Assembly: GCA_020809705.1 (NCBI GenBank)
Contig: CP085828.1
Coordinates: 310,001 to 374,000 of the forward strand
Direction of reading: 5' to 3'
DNA from: Calonectria ilicicola
Lineage: Eukaryota; Ascomycota; Sordariomycetes; Hypocreales; Nectriaceae
Length of the DNA stretch: 64,000 bases
Shown: piece by piece, positions 35,201-50,200 of the stretch
How positions within the stretch are numbered: the first letter of the stretch is position 1
Layout: each line of letters starts with the position of its first letter
The notes under the pieces: model-generated
Told to the model about the DNA's origin: nothing
What the model saw: only the letters and a program-made list of their open reading frames with translations
The model's database searches: none
Made by a program: the position numbers and the translations under genes

Positions 35201-38200
35201 ACATTTCTGGCCTGTGATACATTGTGCATCAAGTGAACAGGTAAGCAAGCCTGAGGGCAGACAGAGTCCAGCGGTGCAAGTTTCCTGGGTGCCGCAGTTG
35301 GAGTTTGACTGACAGCCAGGGAATAACTGTGGTATACAAACACCGCCAGTACAGGTCTGATTGGCGATGCAGCCAGCTCCCGGTCCAGATGTACAGGTGT
35401 TGAGAACCTCCGGAAGACAAACTCCAAGGCGACAAACAGCTTGGCCGTTACAGTCGGTGTCCGTAGTACAGCCTGGTAATTGCGGAAGACAGACACCGGA
35501 TGTACAAACTTGATCCTGAGCACAAGTGGAAGTGGTGCCCGAGGTGCCCGAGCAACCTGTAAGGCCTTGCGGTAGGCAAACACCTCCAAGACAGGATTGA
35601 CCTGCGGTGCAAGGAGCTGCGCCTGAGCTTGTCGTGCAGGACGGGAACAATGTCGGCAGACAGAGACCACCCGAACAAGATTGTCCTTGGGCACAGTTGC
35701 TATCGGTTGTGCAGACATTCAGAGTCGAAGGGAGACAGACACCGAGCCTACAAACTGATGGAGACGTGCATCCCGAATCGCTCGTGCAAGAGGGCAAGAG
35801 GCGAGGGAGACAGACTCCTGATGTGCAAACCTGGCCTGAAGTACACTGCGAGTCCGTGGTACAGGTGCTGAGACCACCGGCGAGACAGATGCCGCCTGCA
35901 CAAGCTTCGGTTGATGTGCAGTTGGCTGACGAAGTGCATCCGGGGAACAATGGAGGAGCACAAATGCCAGCCAAGCAGACGTTTCCTCCAAGACATTGAC
36001 TGCTGGAATCACACCCGCTGATCTGCTGAGGTAGACAGTAGCCGAGCCTGCAAAGCTGACTGGTACCGCACTGGGAATCAGAGGTACAGGTAGGCAGAGT
36101 GTTGGGCAAGCAAACACCAGACACGCAGTTCTGGCCGGCACCACAAGGAGCATTCTGGCTACATTGTTGGAGAACATCGGGTAGGCAGACGCCATCTGTA
36201 CAAGACGACGTGCTACCACAATCTGAGTCGACTCGGCAGGGAGGCAAGAGTGCAGGAATGCAAATACCAGCAGTGCAAGTCTCGTCAGTGCCACAACCAC
36301 TGTTGTTTTGGCAGGTAGACAGATCGGGAGGTAAACAAACGCCAAGTCTGCAGACACTATCGCCGTTGCAATCGGTATCGGTCGAGCAAGCGGGGAGGAC
36401 AGACGGCAGACAGACTCCTCCTCTGCAAGACTCACTTGAACCGCAGTTGGAATCAGTTGTACACGTGTTGAGACCTTGAGGAAGGCATATACCGCCTGTG
36501 CAAGCCTGTGTCTGATCACAATCACTGTTCTGACTGCATGATGGGAAGAGAGATGCAAGACAGATACCAGCAATACAGCTTTGAGCTGTAGTGCAGTCAC
36601 TATCGGTGGAACAGGTTGATAGAGCCCTGGGGACACAGACACCGAGTCTACAAACTTCATCGGCCGTGCAGCTACTATCCGCTGTGCAAGTAGGTAGGAT
36701 TCTGGGTAGACAGACACCAGACCTACAGGTCTGGGAGATGCCACACTGGCTGTCAGTCGTACAGACGCCAAGACCTTGAGGTAGACAGGTTCCAGCAGTG
36801 CAGACTTCATTGCTGGGACATGTCGTGGTGCCAGTAGTACAGCTTGGGAATACTTCAGGCAGACAAACACCCAATGTGCATACATTGCCGCTGCTACAAG
36901 CAGTGTTATCCGTGCAAGGTGTCAGAGTTCGGGGGATGCAAACACCAAGTCTACAGACTTCAGTCGTAGCACATGAGGAATCAGCCGTGCAGGTAGGAAG
37001 GATTGATGGCAGGCAGGCGCCTCCCGTGCAGGCTTCTCCGGTAGGGCATTGAGAGTTGGTAGAGCAGCTGGCGATTCCGATGGGGAGACAAAGACCTGCT
37101 GTGCAAGTTGAACTGGTGCTGCAGGTCGAGCTATCAACACAGCCAGGGAAGACTGTTGGCAAACAAATGCCTGCGGTACAAGTCTGTCCTGAAGCGCAAG
37201 TAGTTCCAGAAGTTCCAGATCCTCCACAAAGGTTGAGATTCCTAGGAATACAAACTCCAAGCGTACAGACTGAGCTGGCATCGCAAGTTGAGGAGTCGGT
37301 ACAGCTCGGGAGAACAGATGGAAGACAGACTCCGCCATCACAAGTCTGGCCGGTACCACACTGAGGAGTGCTTGAGCAAGTTCCGAGACCACTGGGAAGA
37401 CACAAGCCACCTGTGCATGTTAGACCGCTGTTGCAGTCATTTGAGGTAGCACAGCCAGGGAATGGATTGGAAAGGCAGAGGCCAGCGACACAAGTCTGGC
37501 CGTTGCTGCACTGAGTATTGGAAGAGCATGGATCGAGTGCTCGAGGAACGCAAACACCCAATCGGCAAACGCCATCGTTTGTGCACTGAGAATCAGCAGT
37601 ACATGTTGGTAAGAACGATGGGAGACAGATGCCTCCAGTGCAAGCTTGGTTCGCTGAGCACTGCGCAGAAGTTGTGCAAGAACCAAGACCAGCAGGAAGA
37701 CAGAGACCTGCCTGGCAAACCAAGGAATTGGTACAATCCGAATTGGTAGAGCAGCTTGGGATTGCAGTGGGTAAGCAGATTCCGGCGGTACAAGTTTGGT
37801 TCGTAGCACAGCCAGAGTTGTCTGTGCAGGAGCTCAGAGTTCTAGGAATACAGACCCCAAGCCTACAGACTTCAGTAGGATCATTGCAGGAAGAGTCGGT
37901 GGTACACGATGGAAGAACCTCTGGGAGACAGACTCCACCGGTACAAGACTGGCCAGTAGCACATTGAGCCTTGGTAGCACAACTCTGGAGGGTGCTGGGA
38001 AGGCAAAGGCCGGCTGTACAGACCTGGTTATTTCCGCAAGTGGTTTCGTCCGTGCAGCCTGGGAAGACTTGAGGAAGGCAGATACCAGCAGTACAAACCT
38101 GTCCAGAGCTACAAGTGCTATCTGTTTGACAAGAGGCCAAAGTCTCTGGAAGGCACACACCAAGTCGACACACCTGGTTCGAGCCGCAAGCGGCATCAGT

Positions 38201-41200
38201 TGCACATGTGGGAAAAATCTGGGGTAGACACACGCCAGATACACAGCTCTGACCGGTGGTACATTGTGCTGCGGTGGTGCAAGTGCCGAGTGTGGATGGA
38301 AGACAAACTCCGGAAACGCAAGTGTCGGTTGTGTTACATGTCTGGGTTCCTGAGCAGGGCGGGAAGAGTTCAGGCAAGCAGATACCAGCAGTGCAAGCAT
38401 CTCCGCTAGGGCAGTCACTGTTACTCTGACAAGTTGCGAGGGATGTCGGAATACATGTACCAAGGCGGCAAACCTGATCTGCAGCGCAAGTGCTTGCATC
38501 TGTGCAAGAGGAAAGTGAGCTTGGAAGACACACTCCCGAGTTACAGGTCTGGCCCGTAGCACAAGGGTTATTTGTTCCGCAAGTGTTGAGGCCTTGTGGT
38601 AGACAGACTCCAGAGAGACATGATAGGCCGGTGGAACAAGATGTGACGCCGGAAACACACTCAGGGAATATCTCCGGGAGACAGATTCCGGCAGTACAGG
38701 CCTGTCCCGCTCCACAAGACACGTCGGTCTGGCAAGTAGCGAGCGAGTTAGGTATACAAACACCGAGCCTGCAAACCTGATCGGACTCGCAAGTGCTATC
38801 AGTGGTACAAACGGCGAGTGTATCTGGAAGACAGACTCCAGAAACACAAGATTGGCCGGTAGCGCAAGGGCTGCTAGCACTGCAAATGTTGAGGCCTGAA
38901 GGCAAGCAAACGCCTGCGAGACAAGACTGACCGCGGTCACAAGTGTCGCTAGATGTACAGCCTGGGAAGATCTGAGGAACGCAAAGACCAGCGGTACAAA
39001 CCTGACCAGTACCACAACCAGTGTTGTCTTGACAAACGACGGGGTTCTGTGGAAGGCATAGTCCCAACTCACACACTTGGTTCTGGTCACAATCTGTGCT
39101 TTGAGTACATACCGACAGGCCACTCGGGAGACAGACACTTGATACACAAGTTTGACCCAATCCACAGGGGACTGTAGCGCTACAGGTATCGAGTCCAGAC
39201 GGGAGACAGAGTCCAGCCAGACAAGATTGTGCTTGACCACAGTCCTGGGAGGTTGTGCATGTTGAGTAAACCTGTGGCAAGCAAATTCCGCCGGTACAGG
39301 CTTGGTTTGCATTACATTGCGTGCTGGAAGTACAGGGTGTGAGAGTCTCCGGAATACAGAACCCAAGACGGCAGAGCTGCGTCGTGCGGCAGTCGGTCGC
39401 AGTGGTACAATTGCCGAGCGTGCTGGGCAGACAGACTCCAGATACACAGGTCTGTCCGGCTCCGCAGGATTGGTCACTTGCACACGAGCTAAGGCCATCT
39501 GGAAGACAGACATTAGCAACACAAGTCTGTCCTGTGGCACAGTTCCTGTCTGTAGTACAGCTAGGGAAGGCAGACGGGAGACATAGGCCTGCGGTACAGG
39601 TTTCACCCGAGCTACATCCAGAAGTGGATACACAGACAGAGAAGTCAGTTGGTATACAAAGTCCCAGTCGACAGACATCAGCAGTACCACAGTCCGTGTC
39701 AGCTGAACAGCGTGGAAGAACATCTGGAAGACAAACGCCGCTGTTACAGACTTGACCTTGAGAACAGGGAGTGTTTGTACCACAGGTGCTGACGCCAGTT
39801 GGAAGGCAGATACCAGAGACACAAGACTGTCCAGTGGAACAGGCAACATTACTGGCACAGGTTGGGAAGACTTGAGGCAAGCATAGGCCAGCAGTGCACA
39901 GCTGGTTAGTGGCACAAGTAGCGCTCGTCGTGCAAGTGGTAAAGTCCCTTGGAATACAAACACCCAGGCGACAGGCATCGAGACTTGGGCAATCCGTATC
40001 AGTTGAGCAGGTAGCCAAACCACTTGGAAGACAGACGCCATCAGTGCAGGTCTGTCCTGTACCACAAGGGCTGCTTGCGCTACAGGCGCTAAGGCCAGAC
40101 GGAAGACAGGTCCCTGAGATACACGTTTTATCTTGGCTACACTGTGTGCTTCCAGTGCCTGTGCAAGTGGGGAAGACTGTGGGCAAGCAAATTCCAGCTG
40201 TGCAAGATTGACCCGATGTACATTGAGTGTCAGCAGTACAAGTGTTCAAGTTGTTTGGTAGACAAAGTCCCAATCGGCAGACTTGATCCGTCCCGCAGTC
40301 AGTAGTGGTTGTGCAGCTCGGCAAGACATCTGGAAGGCAGACACCTGAATTACAAGTCTGACCAGTCGCGCAAGGAACGGTCGCGCTGCACGCGTTGAGG
40401 CCACTGGGGAGACAGACTCCTGCGAGACATGTCTCATTTGCGGCACAGTTGGTGGTTCCAGCAGAGCAAGACGGGAAGATGGTAGGCAAGCAGATGCCGC
40501 CAATGCAAGAGTCTCCAGTAGTGCATCCCGAATCCGATGTGCAAGGCGTGAGAGTATCAGGAATACAAACTCCCAACCTACAAACGCTGTCGCTTCCACA
40601 ATTGCTGTTGCTTGTACAGGTTGGCAGCGAATCAGGGAGACAGGCGCCAGATGTACATGTCTGACCAGCGGCGCATGGATTGCTAGTGTCGCAGGATGCG
40701 ATTCCGATTGGAAGACAGAGTCCGGCAGTACAGGCCTGGTTTGCTGCACACTGGCCGGTCTGCGACGAGTCACAGGTTGGGAAAATCTGTGGCACACAGA
40801 TTCCAGCGGTACAGTCTTGGCCAGCTGAGCACTGTGTATCAGTCTCGCATGCAGTGAGCGTTTCGGGAAGACAGAGACCAAGTCGACACACTTGGTTAGT
40901 GTCGCACCCAGCATCATTCGAGCACACAGCCAGGTTGGTTGGTAGACAAATACCCGATACACATGTTTGATCCACTCCACATCCAGACTGGGTAGTACAA
41001 GACACCAAGCTGTCGGGAAGACAGACGTTGGATGTACAAGTCTGGCCTGTGCCACAGTCGGTCTGTGTCTGGCAGGGCGGGAAGAACTTGGGAACACAGA
41101 CTCCGAGTTTACAAGCAGAGTTGGCGTCGCATTGACTGTCTTGCGTGCAACCAGCAACTGTTGGTAGACAAAGGCCAGCGGTACAAGCAGTTCCAGTAGT

Positions 41201-44200
41201 ACACTGAGCATTAGTCTGGCAGCCATTAAGCGATTGAGGCAAGCAGACACCAAGTCGGCAGACTTCAGTTGTGTTGCATGAAGAGTCAGTGGTGCAACTA
41301 CCCAGGCCATTAGGCAAGCATACGCCAGATACACAAGTCTCTCCAGTGGCGCAGGTGGTTGAATCCGAGCAAGTGAACAAGGTGCTAGGGAGACAGGTGC
41401 CTGACAAGCATGTCAGACCGGCCGTACAATTGGCAGCGCTCGTACAGGGTGGGAAGAACTTGGCAACACAGACACCAGCGACACAGCTCTCTGTGGAGCT
41501 ACATCCCGCATCTGAAGTGCAACCAAGGACCTTGGGTAAACAGAGTCCACCAACGCAACTCTGGGCAGAAGTACAATCTGTGTCTGCTTGACAAGTGACT
41601 GGGGTATCTGGAATGCAGACACCGAGTCTGCACACCTGGGATGTTTGACAGTCCGAGTTGGCTGTGCAAGAAGACAATCCAGTGGGTAAGCAGACGCCGG
41701 AAATGCATGTCTGAGTTGCAGTACAAGTCGAGGTACCAGTGCTATTCGAGCAAGAAGTAAGACCTGAAGGCAAGCAAAGTCCAGCAAGACAACTCTGTTC
41801 GGCAGTACAAGTACCATCACCTTCAACACAAGTGGGAACAATTGTGCTAGGGAAGCAAAGACCGCCAGTACAAACCTCGGTATTGGCACAATCTGTGTCA
41901 GTGGAGCAGACATCCAGGACCTGAGGCATGCAAACACCAAGTCTACAAACGTCTGTGGTGTCACACTGAGAATTGGTGGTACAGCTTGGCAGGACAGATG
42001 GCAAGCACACTCCGCCAGTACACTTCTGGTTCGCTTGGCAGTCAGAAGTGCCCGTACAGGTGTTGAGTCCCAATGGGAGACAGAGACCACCAATACAGTT
42101 CTGGCCTGTGGTGCAGTCGTTGACAGTGGTGCAAGACGGGATAACGGTGTTTGGAACACAGAAGCCTGATGTACAGCTTTGACCAGTTGTGCACTGGGTA
42201 TCAGATGAGCACAGACTGAGGCCTTGAGGAAGACAAAGGCCAAGTCTGCAAACTTGGGAAGCGGTACACTGAGCATCTGTAGCACAGGTGTTGAGCGAGT
42301 CTGGTAGACAGACACCGCTGACACAGGTGAGGCCAGTAGAGCAGTTTGCGCCAGTTGAGCCAGTCGAACCAGTTGAGCAAGAGGTGAGACCTGTCGGCAA
42401 GCAAACTCCAGCCGTGCATGCTTGGCCCTGGGGACATTGAGAGCTGGCCGAGCATGCAGGAAGAATCGAGGACGGGACACAGAAACCAGCCGCGCAAGCT
42501 TCATCAGATGCACAGTTGTTGTTCGATTGACATAGCGAAAGTCCTTGTGGCAAGCAGACACCCAGTCGACAAAGTTGGTTTGCAGCGCAAGCAGAATCCG
42601 AAGTACATTGAGGAAGAAGGTCGGGAAGACAGACCCCGCTAGTACACGTAAGACCATCCTCACAAGGAGCTGTAGCAGAGCAAGTGTCGAGTCCGGTTGG
42701 CAAGCACACACCAGAAGTACATGTCTGACCCTGACCACATTGTGATGTCTGCGTGCACGTAGGGAAGACGGACGACGCAACACAGAAGCCAGCAGCGCAG
42801 GCCTGGTTCGAGCTACATTGTGTGCTGTCTGTGCAGAGGGAAAGGTCGGAAGGCAAGCAGACACCAAGTCGACAAACTTGGCCAGTGGAACAGGACGAGT
42901 CAGACTGGCACGAGGATAGAAGATCAGGTAGGCAGACTCCTCCAGTACAGGTCAGGCCAGGGCTGCATCCGGTGGACCCAGATGTTCCAGAGCATGTTCC
43001 AAGACCGCTGGGTAGACAGATACCGGATGTACAAGCCTGGCCATTGTTGCACTGAGAACTATCGGTGCATGTAGGGAAGACTGGCGTTGGTACACAGAAT
43101 CCACCGATACAGCTATCACCCTGGGAGCATGCTGTAGCGCTGGTGCAGAGGCTTAGACTAGGGTCAAGACAGACACCAAGTCTGCACACGCCGCCATTGT
43201 TACAGCCTGCATCATTCTGGCAGGTTGGTAACAAGTCAGGCAAGCAAACTCCAGTGTTGCAAGTCAGGCCTTCACTACAAGGAGAAGTTGTCGAACAGCC
43301 GCTGAGACCAGACGGCAGACAGAAGCCTGCTGTGCAGCTCTGACCCTGGGCACAGGTGTTGCTGTCGAAACAAGATGTAAAGACAGTATCTGGTAGACAG
43401 AAGCCTCCCGAGCAGAACAGATTTGAGCCACATTGTGAGCTGCTGGTACAGGTAGTAAGGTTGGTCGGTATACAAATGCCAAGCCTACAAAGCTCTCCAG
43501 TGGTGCACCCGCTATCCGTTGCACAAGTGGCCAAAATATCAGGAAGACAGACTCCAGAGACGCAAGTAAGGCTTGTACCACAAGGATTGCTTGCCGAGCA
43601 AGTGGAAAGGCCACTCGGTAGACAAACTCCGGACGTGCAGGTTTGGCCTTGACCACACTGCGAGGAGCTGGAGCATGAAGGATAGAGTGTGGAGGAAACA
43701 CAGAATCCAGAAACACATATCTGGTCTGTAAGACAAGTCGCGCTGCTGGAACAGAGGCTGAGGCTGGGATCGAGACAGACGCCAAGCCTGCAAAGCTGCC
43801 CGCCAGTACAGTCGGTGTCGCTGCTACATGTAGGAAGCAGGGCCGGCAAGCACACCCCGTTAGTACAGGTGAGGCCGGTACTACAAGGCGATGAAGCGGA
43901 GCAGGTTGCGAGTCCGGAAGGAAGACAGACGCTAGCGGTGCAAGTTTGACTTTGGCCACACTGAATAGTATCAGTGCAACTAGGGAACAATGTGGAAGGC
44001 ACACAGAATCCAGATATACAGCTTTGGTCTGCGGTACAAGTGCTACCGCCAGTGCCGGTGGCTGAGCAAAGACTCAATCCAGGATCGAGACACACGCCGA
44101 GTCTGCACAATTGTCCGCCCGAACAGCCAGAATCGTTCTGGCAGGTAGGCAAGAGATCCGGCAAGCAGACACCAGAAGTACAGCTCAAGCCAGCACCGCA

Positions 44201-47200
44201 GGGATTGGAGGTAGAGCAAGTGCTGAGCCCTGATGGTAGACAGACGCCGGAAGTACAGCTTTGTCCTGAACCGCACTGCGAAGAGTCGGTACAAGTGGGG
44301 AAGAGTGTCTGCGGTACACAGAATCCGCTCACACAGGTTTGTCCTTGGCCACAAGAGCCTGCAGTACACAATGATAGGTCGTCTGGGATACACACTCCGA
44401 GCTTGCACTCTTGGTTTGCAGCACAACCATCTGTGTTGGCACAAGTGGGAAGAAGGTCTGGTAGACACACGCCTTCTGTGCAAGTTAGACCAGCCGCACA
44501 CGGGTTAGTTGTAGAGCAAGTGCTGAGTCCTGATGGTAGACAGAGACCTGCTGTACAGCTCTGACCCTGGCTACACTGTGAGGACTCTGAGCAACTGGGG
44601 AAAATTGGGGTCGGGACACAGAAACCTGCAATACAGCTCTGGCCGCTACCGCAAGAGGTGGAGTTACAGACAGAAAAGTCGTTAGGGAAACAGACTCCAA
44701 GTCGGCATGATTCGCTAGATAGACAGTCTGACTGGGTTGTGCAAACAGCTGCAAGTGCAGGGAGACAGACTCCTGACGTGCAAAGGAAGCCGTCGGCGCA
44801 GCCAGCGTTGCTGGAACAACTTTCCAACCCAGTTGGCAAGCATACTCCAGCTGTACAAGTTTGACCTTGAGCACACTGGTTGGTACCGCTAGAGCTATCG
44901 CAAGTTGGGAAAATCGGTGTTGTCACACAGAATCCAGCGATACAGCTATCGCCCTGGGGACAGGATGCGCTGCTGGTACAGACGCTTAAGCTTGGGTCCA
45001 AGCAAACTCCCAGCCTACAAACTTGACTGCCGGTACATTGAGATTGGGAAGTGCAAGTAGCCAATGAGTCAGGGAGACAGACTCCGGAGTTGCATGTAAA
45101 GCCGGCGCTGCATGGGCTGGTGGCTGAGCACTGGCTTAAGCCGGACGGCAGACAAATGCCCGCAGTACAGCTTTGCCCAGAAGAACACTGCGTGCTATCA
45201 ACACAAGTAGGGAATACCGGTGTAGTTACACAGAAGCCAGCGATACAGGTGTCTCCCTGAGGGCAAGTGGTGCTGCTTGTACACAGGCTCAGGCCAGGAT
45301 CAAGACAGACTCCAAGTCGACAGACCTGGCCGCCTGTGCATCCAGACTGGTCAGCACACGTAGGAAGGGTGTCTGGAAGACAGACTCCCGCTGCGCAAGT
45401 AAACCCGTCGTTACAAGATGAGCTATTTCCGGTGCCAGTACATGTGTTCAGGCCTGAGGGTAAACAGAAACCACCTGTGCAGCTCTGGCCCGAACTGCAT
45501 TGAGAAGTAGTGGTACAGGCAGGGAAGATGGTAGTTGGTATACAGAATCCTGCCGAGCATGTCTGGTTTTGGCCGCAAGTTGAACTGCCAGTACAGACTG
45601 ACAAATCAACAGACAGACAGACTCCCAGCCTACAAACTTGGTTATCGCCGCAATCAGCTTGGCCAGTGGATCCAGAAGAACATGTTGGAAGGAAGTCCGG
45701 CAGACACACGCCTGATGTGCAGCTGAGGCCTGCGCTACAAGGTGAGCTAGCTGAACAAGTGCTGAATCCAGTTGGCAAGCAGATTCCGACTGTACAACTC
45801 TGGCCCTGACTACATTGAGCATCGGCTGAACATGTCGGGAAGATGGTTGTTGGTACACAGAAGCCTGACACGCAAGTGCTGTTTTGACCGCAAGTGGAAC
45901 TACCGCTACCGCAGAGAGACAAGTCGGAAGGTAGACAGACACCAAGTCTACAAACTTGGTTGGTGCCACAACCAGCATCGCTCGTGCAAGTATGCAATAG
46001 GTCGGGAAGACAAACGCCTGATGTGCAAGTAAGGCCAGCAGCGCAAGGAGAAGTAGCTGAACAAGTGCTGAGTCCTTGCGGCAAGCAAACTCCAGCGGTA
46101 CAGGTCTCTCCTGTAGCACAAGTGTTGCTCGTTGCGGAACAGGTAGGGAAAATCGGTGTAGAAACACAGAACCCAGCCAAGCATGATTGACCTTGGCCAC
46201 AAGTAGAGCTATCTGTGCAGAGCGACAAGTCTGTTGGGAGACAGAGACCAAGGCGACAAACCTCGTTGGTTTGACAGTTGGATTGACCAGTGCAGGTAGC
46301 CAGTGTATCGGGGAAGCAGACACCAGAAACGCATGTAAGACCCGTAGCACAGGGGGACGTAGTTGAGCAAGTACCGAGGCCTTGAGGTAAGCAGACGCCA
46401 CCAACGCAGTTTTCTCCAGTTGGGCAAACGTTTGTGGTTCCAGAGCAAGTTGGGAAAACGGTTGTAGGAACGCAGAACCCACCAACGCAGCTGTTTCCTT
46501 GAGTGCAAATAGAGCTGTCCGTGCAGAGGCTCAAGCCAGGGTCAAGACAAACGGCGAGCCTACAAACCTGGCCACTGTCGCAAGCATTATCACTTGTGCA
46601 TGTCGGTAGTAGGCTTGGCAAGCAGACTCCAGATATGCAAGTAAGACCCTCGGTACAAGGAGAAGTAGCAGAGCATGACTCTAGGCCGACAGGCAGACAG
46701 ACTCCAGCCGTACATGTTTGTCCAGTGGCACATGTGGTGCTAGTTCCGCTGCCACATGTTGGGAAAAGAATTGTCGGGACACAGAAACCGGCCGTACAGG
46801 TTTGGTTTGATTGACAGGCCGTGTTATCGGTACATGCCGAGAGGTCTGTTGGAAGACAGACACCCAATCTGCACACTTGACCAACGCCACATCCAGAGTC
46901 ATCTGCACAAGTAGGCAGTAAGTCAGGGAGACATACTCCAGATGCACATGTGAAGCCTTCACTGCAGCTTCCCTCGCCTGAGCAGGTGCTTAAGCCTGTA
47001 GGTAAGCAGATACCGGCAGTGCAGGTTTCACCAGTAGGGCAGCTGTTGCTGGTGCCGCTGCAAGTGGGGAATACCGTTGTGGGAACGCAGAAGCCAGCTG
47101 TGCAAGTTTGATTCTGTGGGCAAGAGGTTGCAGTGCAAGTAGATAAATCTGACGGGAGACAGACGCCGAGTCTACAAACCTGGTTGGTGCCACATGCCGC

Positions 47201-50200
47201 ATCGTTGGAGCAAGTGGGTAGCGTGCTAGGAAGGCAGACACCGCCAGTGCAGGATAGGCCAGCACCACATGTGGTGTTGCTTGAACAGCTTGTAAGACCG
47301 GTGGGTAAGCAGATACCTCCTGTACAGCTTTCACCTGTAGCACAGGTTTGGCCGTTTGTTCCGCATGTTGGGAAGAGGGTGGTGGGGACACAGAATCCGG
47401 CCACACAGCTCTCGTTTGATGCACATGAGGTTGCGGTACATGCAGACAAGTCGGTTGGAAGACAGACTCCCAGTCTACAAACTTGACTCGAAGTACACCC
47501 AGCATCATTTTGGCAGGTGGGTGTAAGCGGAGGCAGACAGACACCAGAAATACATTGCAGGCCGTTTGTACAGGGAGATGTAGCTGAGCAGGCACTAAGT
47601 CCTTGAGGTAAGCAAACCCCTGCAAGACAACTTTCTCCAGGCTGGCAACCAGCACCGCTGCTATCACAGGTAGGGAAAACAGGTGTGGTAACACAGAAGC
47701 CAGCGATACAGCTATCTCCCTGGGGGCATGACGAGCTCTGGTCACAGACAGAGAGATCTGTTGGCAGACAGACACCAAGTCGACAAACCTGTCCAGTAGT
47801 GCAGCCAGCGTCGTTGGTGCAAGTAGCTAGCGTATTAGGCAAGCAGGCACCATTGTAACATGTGAATCCTTCACTGCAAGCAACAGTGGCTGAGCAAGTG
47901 CTCAAGCCGGTTGGTAGACAAACGCCTGCAGTACAGGTCTGGGTAGACGGGCAATCAGTTGTGCTGTCGACGCAAGTCGGGAATACCACATTCGGAATAC
48001 AGAATCCAGCCCTGCAGCTCTGATCACCACCGCAGCCAGAATTATCCGTGCAAGGCGACAAAGTGGTTGGGAGACAGACGCCAAGTCTGCAGACCTGTCC
48101 ATTGGTGCAAGGTGTTGTAGCCGAACACATAGGGAGCAAGTCTGGCAGACAGACGCCGGAATTACAATTGAGTCCAGTGCCGCAGTTGGAATCCGTAGTA
48201 CAGGCTGAGAGACCTGAAGGCAGACATACATCACCAAGACAAGTCTGGCCAGCTGCACAAGTAGTGCTAGATCCGGTACCAGTTGATGTGCTATTACAAG
48301 TGGGGAAGATGATGGTGGGAACACAGAAACCAGAAGTACAGGTCTGTGCCGAACCGCAATTAGAACTATCCGTGCAAAGCGCCAGATTCGATGGAAGACA
48401 TGTTCCCAGGCGACAGACTTGACCAGTGTCACAGGTGCTGTCTCCAGTACAAGACGGAAGAAGGCTTGGAAGACAGACACCGGCAGTACAAGTGAGACCT
48501 TGGGCGCAGGGAGAGGACGTGGAGCAAGCAGTAAGACCAGTGGGGAGACACACACCCGCAGTGCAAGTCTCGCCCGATGTACAGCTAGTGCCGTTAGTGG
48601 TGCAGGTCGGGAATGCAACAGTAGGCAGACAGAATCCGGCTGTGCAAGAGTTGCCCTGGGTACATTGGGAGTCGGCCGTGCAAGGTGCAAGGTTGGTGGG
48701 AATACAGGCACCAAGTCTGCATACTTGATTCGAGTCACATGCAGCATCGTTCTGACAGATGGGGAAGACATCAGGCAGACAGACTCCTCCAGAACATGTA
48801 AGACCAGTCTGGCAGGGGTTGCTTGCAGAACATGCCGAGAGGCCGCTGGGGAGACAGACACCAGCTGTGCAGCTCTGTCCTTGACTGCAAGTGCTGCTTC
48901 CAGACTCGCAGGTAGGATAGATGAGGTTGGGGATACAGAATCCAGCAACACAAGATTGGTCCGATGTGCAGGTGTTGCTAGTGGCGGTACAGGCCGCGAG
49001 ATTAGTGGGCAGACAGACGCCGAGTCTGCACACCTGGCCGGACCCACAGGTATCATCGCTGGCACAGACAGGGAGACCATCGGGAACGCAGACGCCTGCC
49101 ATGCAAGAGAGTCCCGTGCTACAGGGCGAACTGGCGCTGCAAGTTGACAATCCACTGGGCAAGCAGAGACCTGCAGTGCAGGATTCGCCAGAGGTACACT
49201 GAGATGAAGTGGTGCAGGTCGGGAAGACGGACTGGGGTACACAGAATCCTTCGAGACATGTCTGGTTCGAGGGGCAGATGGTAGCGCTTGTACACAGGGT
49301 GAGGCTTGGGTCAAGACAGACGCCCAACCTACAGACCTGGCTGTTGGGGCAGCCCGCATCCGACTGACACGGTGTAAGCAGAGTGGGGAGACAGACGCCG
49401 TTAGTGCACGCCAGGCCCGGGCCACAGGCGGAACTGTCGCCAGCATTACAGGTCGAAAGCCCAGTGGGCAAGCAGACGCCCCCTGTGCAGCTCTGACCAG
49501 TCGAGCAATCTGTGTTGGTGTTACAGGTCGGGAAAGCTGGGGTAGGAACACAGAAGCCGGCAATACAGCTCTGGCCAGTGCCACAAGCAGTATTGCTCGT
49601 GCACACAGACAGGTCACTTGGGAGACACACGCCAAGTCTGCAAACCTCACCGGTGTTGCAGCCAGAGTCTGCTGTACACGTAGCGAGGCCATCAGGAAGA
49701 CAGACGCCGTTATCGCAGGTGAAGCCCGTGCTGCAGTCAGTGCTGGCGCTACAGGTGGTAAAGCCGGTAGGCAGGCAGATGCCCGCTGTGCAGGTCTGGC
49801 CCGTGCCACAGGTGCTGGCGCCCGTAGAATCACAAGTCGGGAAAACAGTCTTGGGCACGCAGAAACCAGCTGTACACGTTTGGTTACTGCTTCCGCAGCT
49901 CGCGTCACTGGAGCAAAGCGAGAGATTGTTTGGAAGACACACGCCGAGTCTACAAACTTGGCTCGAGGTACATCCCGAGTCGGACTGACACTGGTTAAGA
50001 AGACTGGGCAGACAGACGCCGCCAGTGCATGTAAGTCCATCACCACAAACACCTGCGCCAGTGCCCGAGCACGCCATAAGACCGCTTGGAAGACAAACTC
50101 CAGCTGTGCAAACCTGTCCAGTAGAGCATCCTGATTGAGCTGTACACAATGGGAACACAGGCTGGGCAACGCAGAAGCCAGCGAGGCACACGTCGCCAGA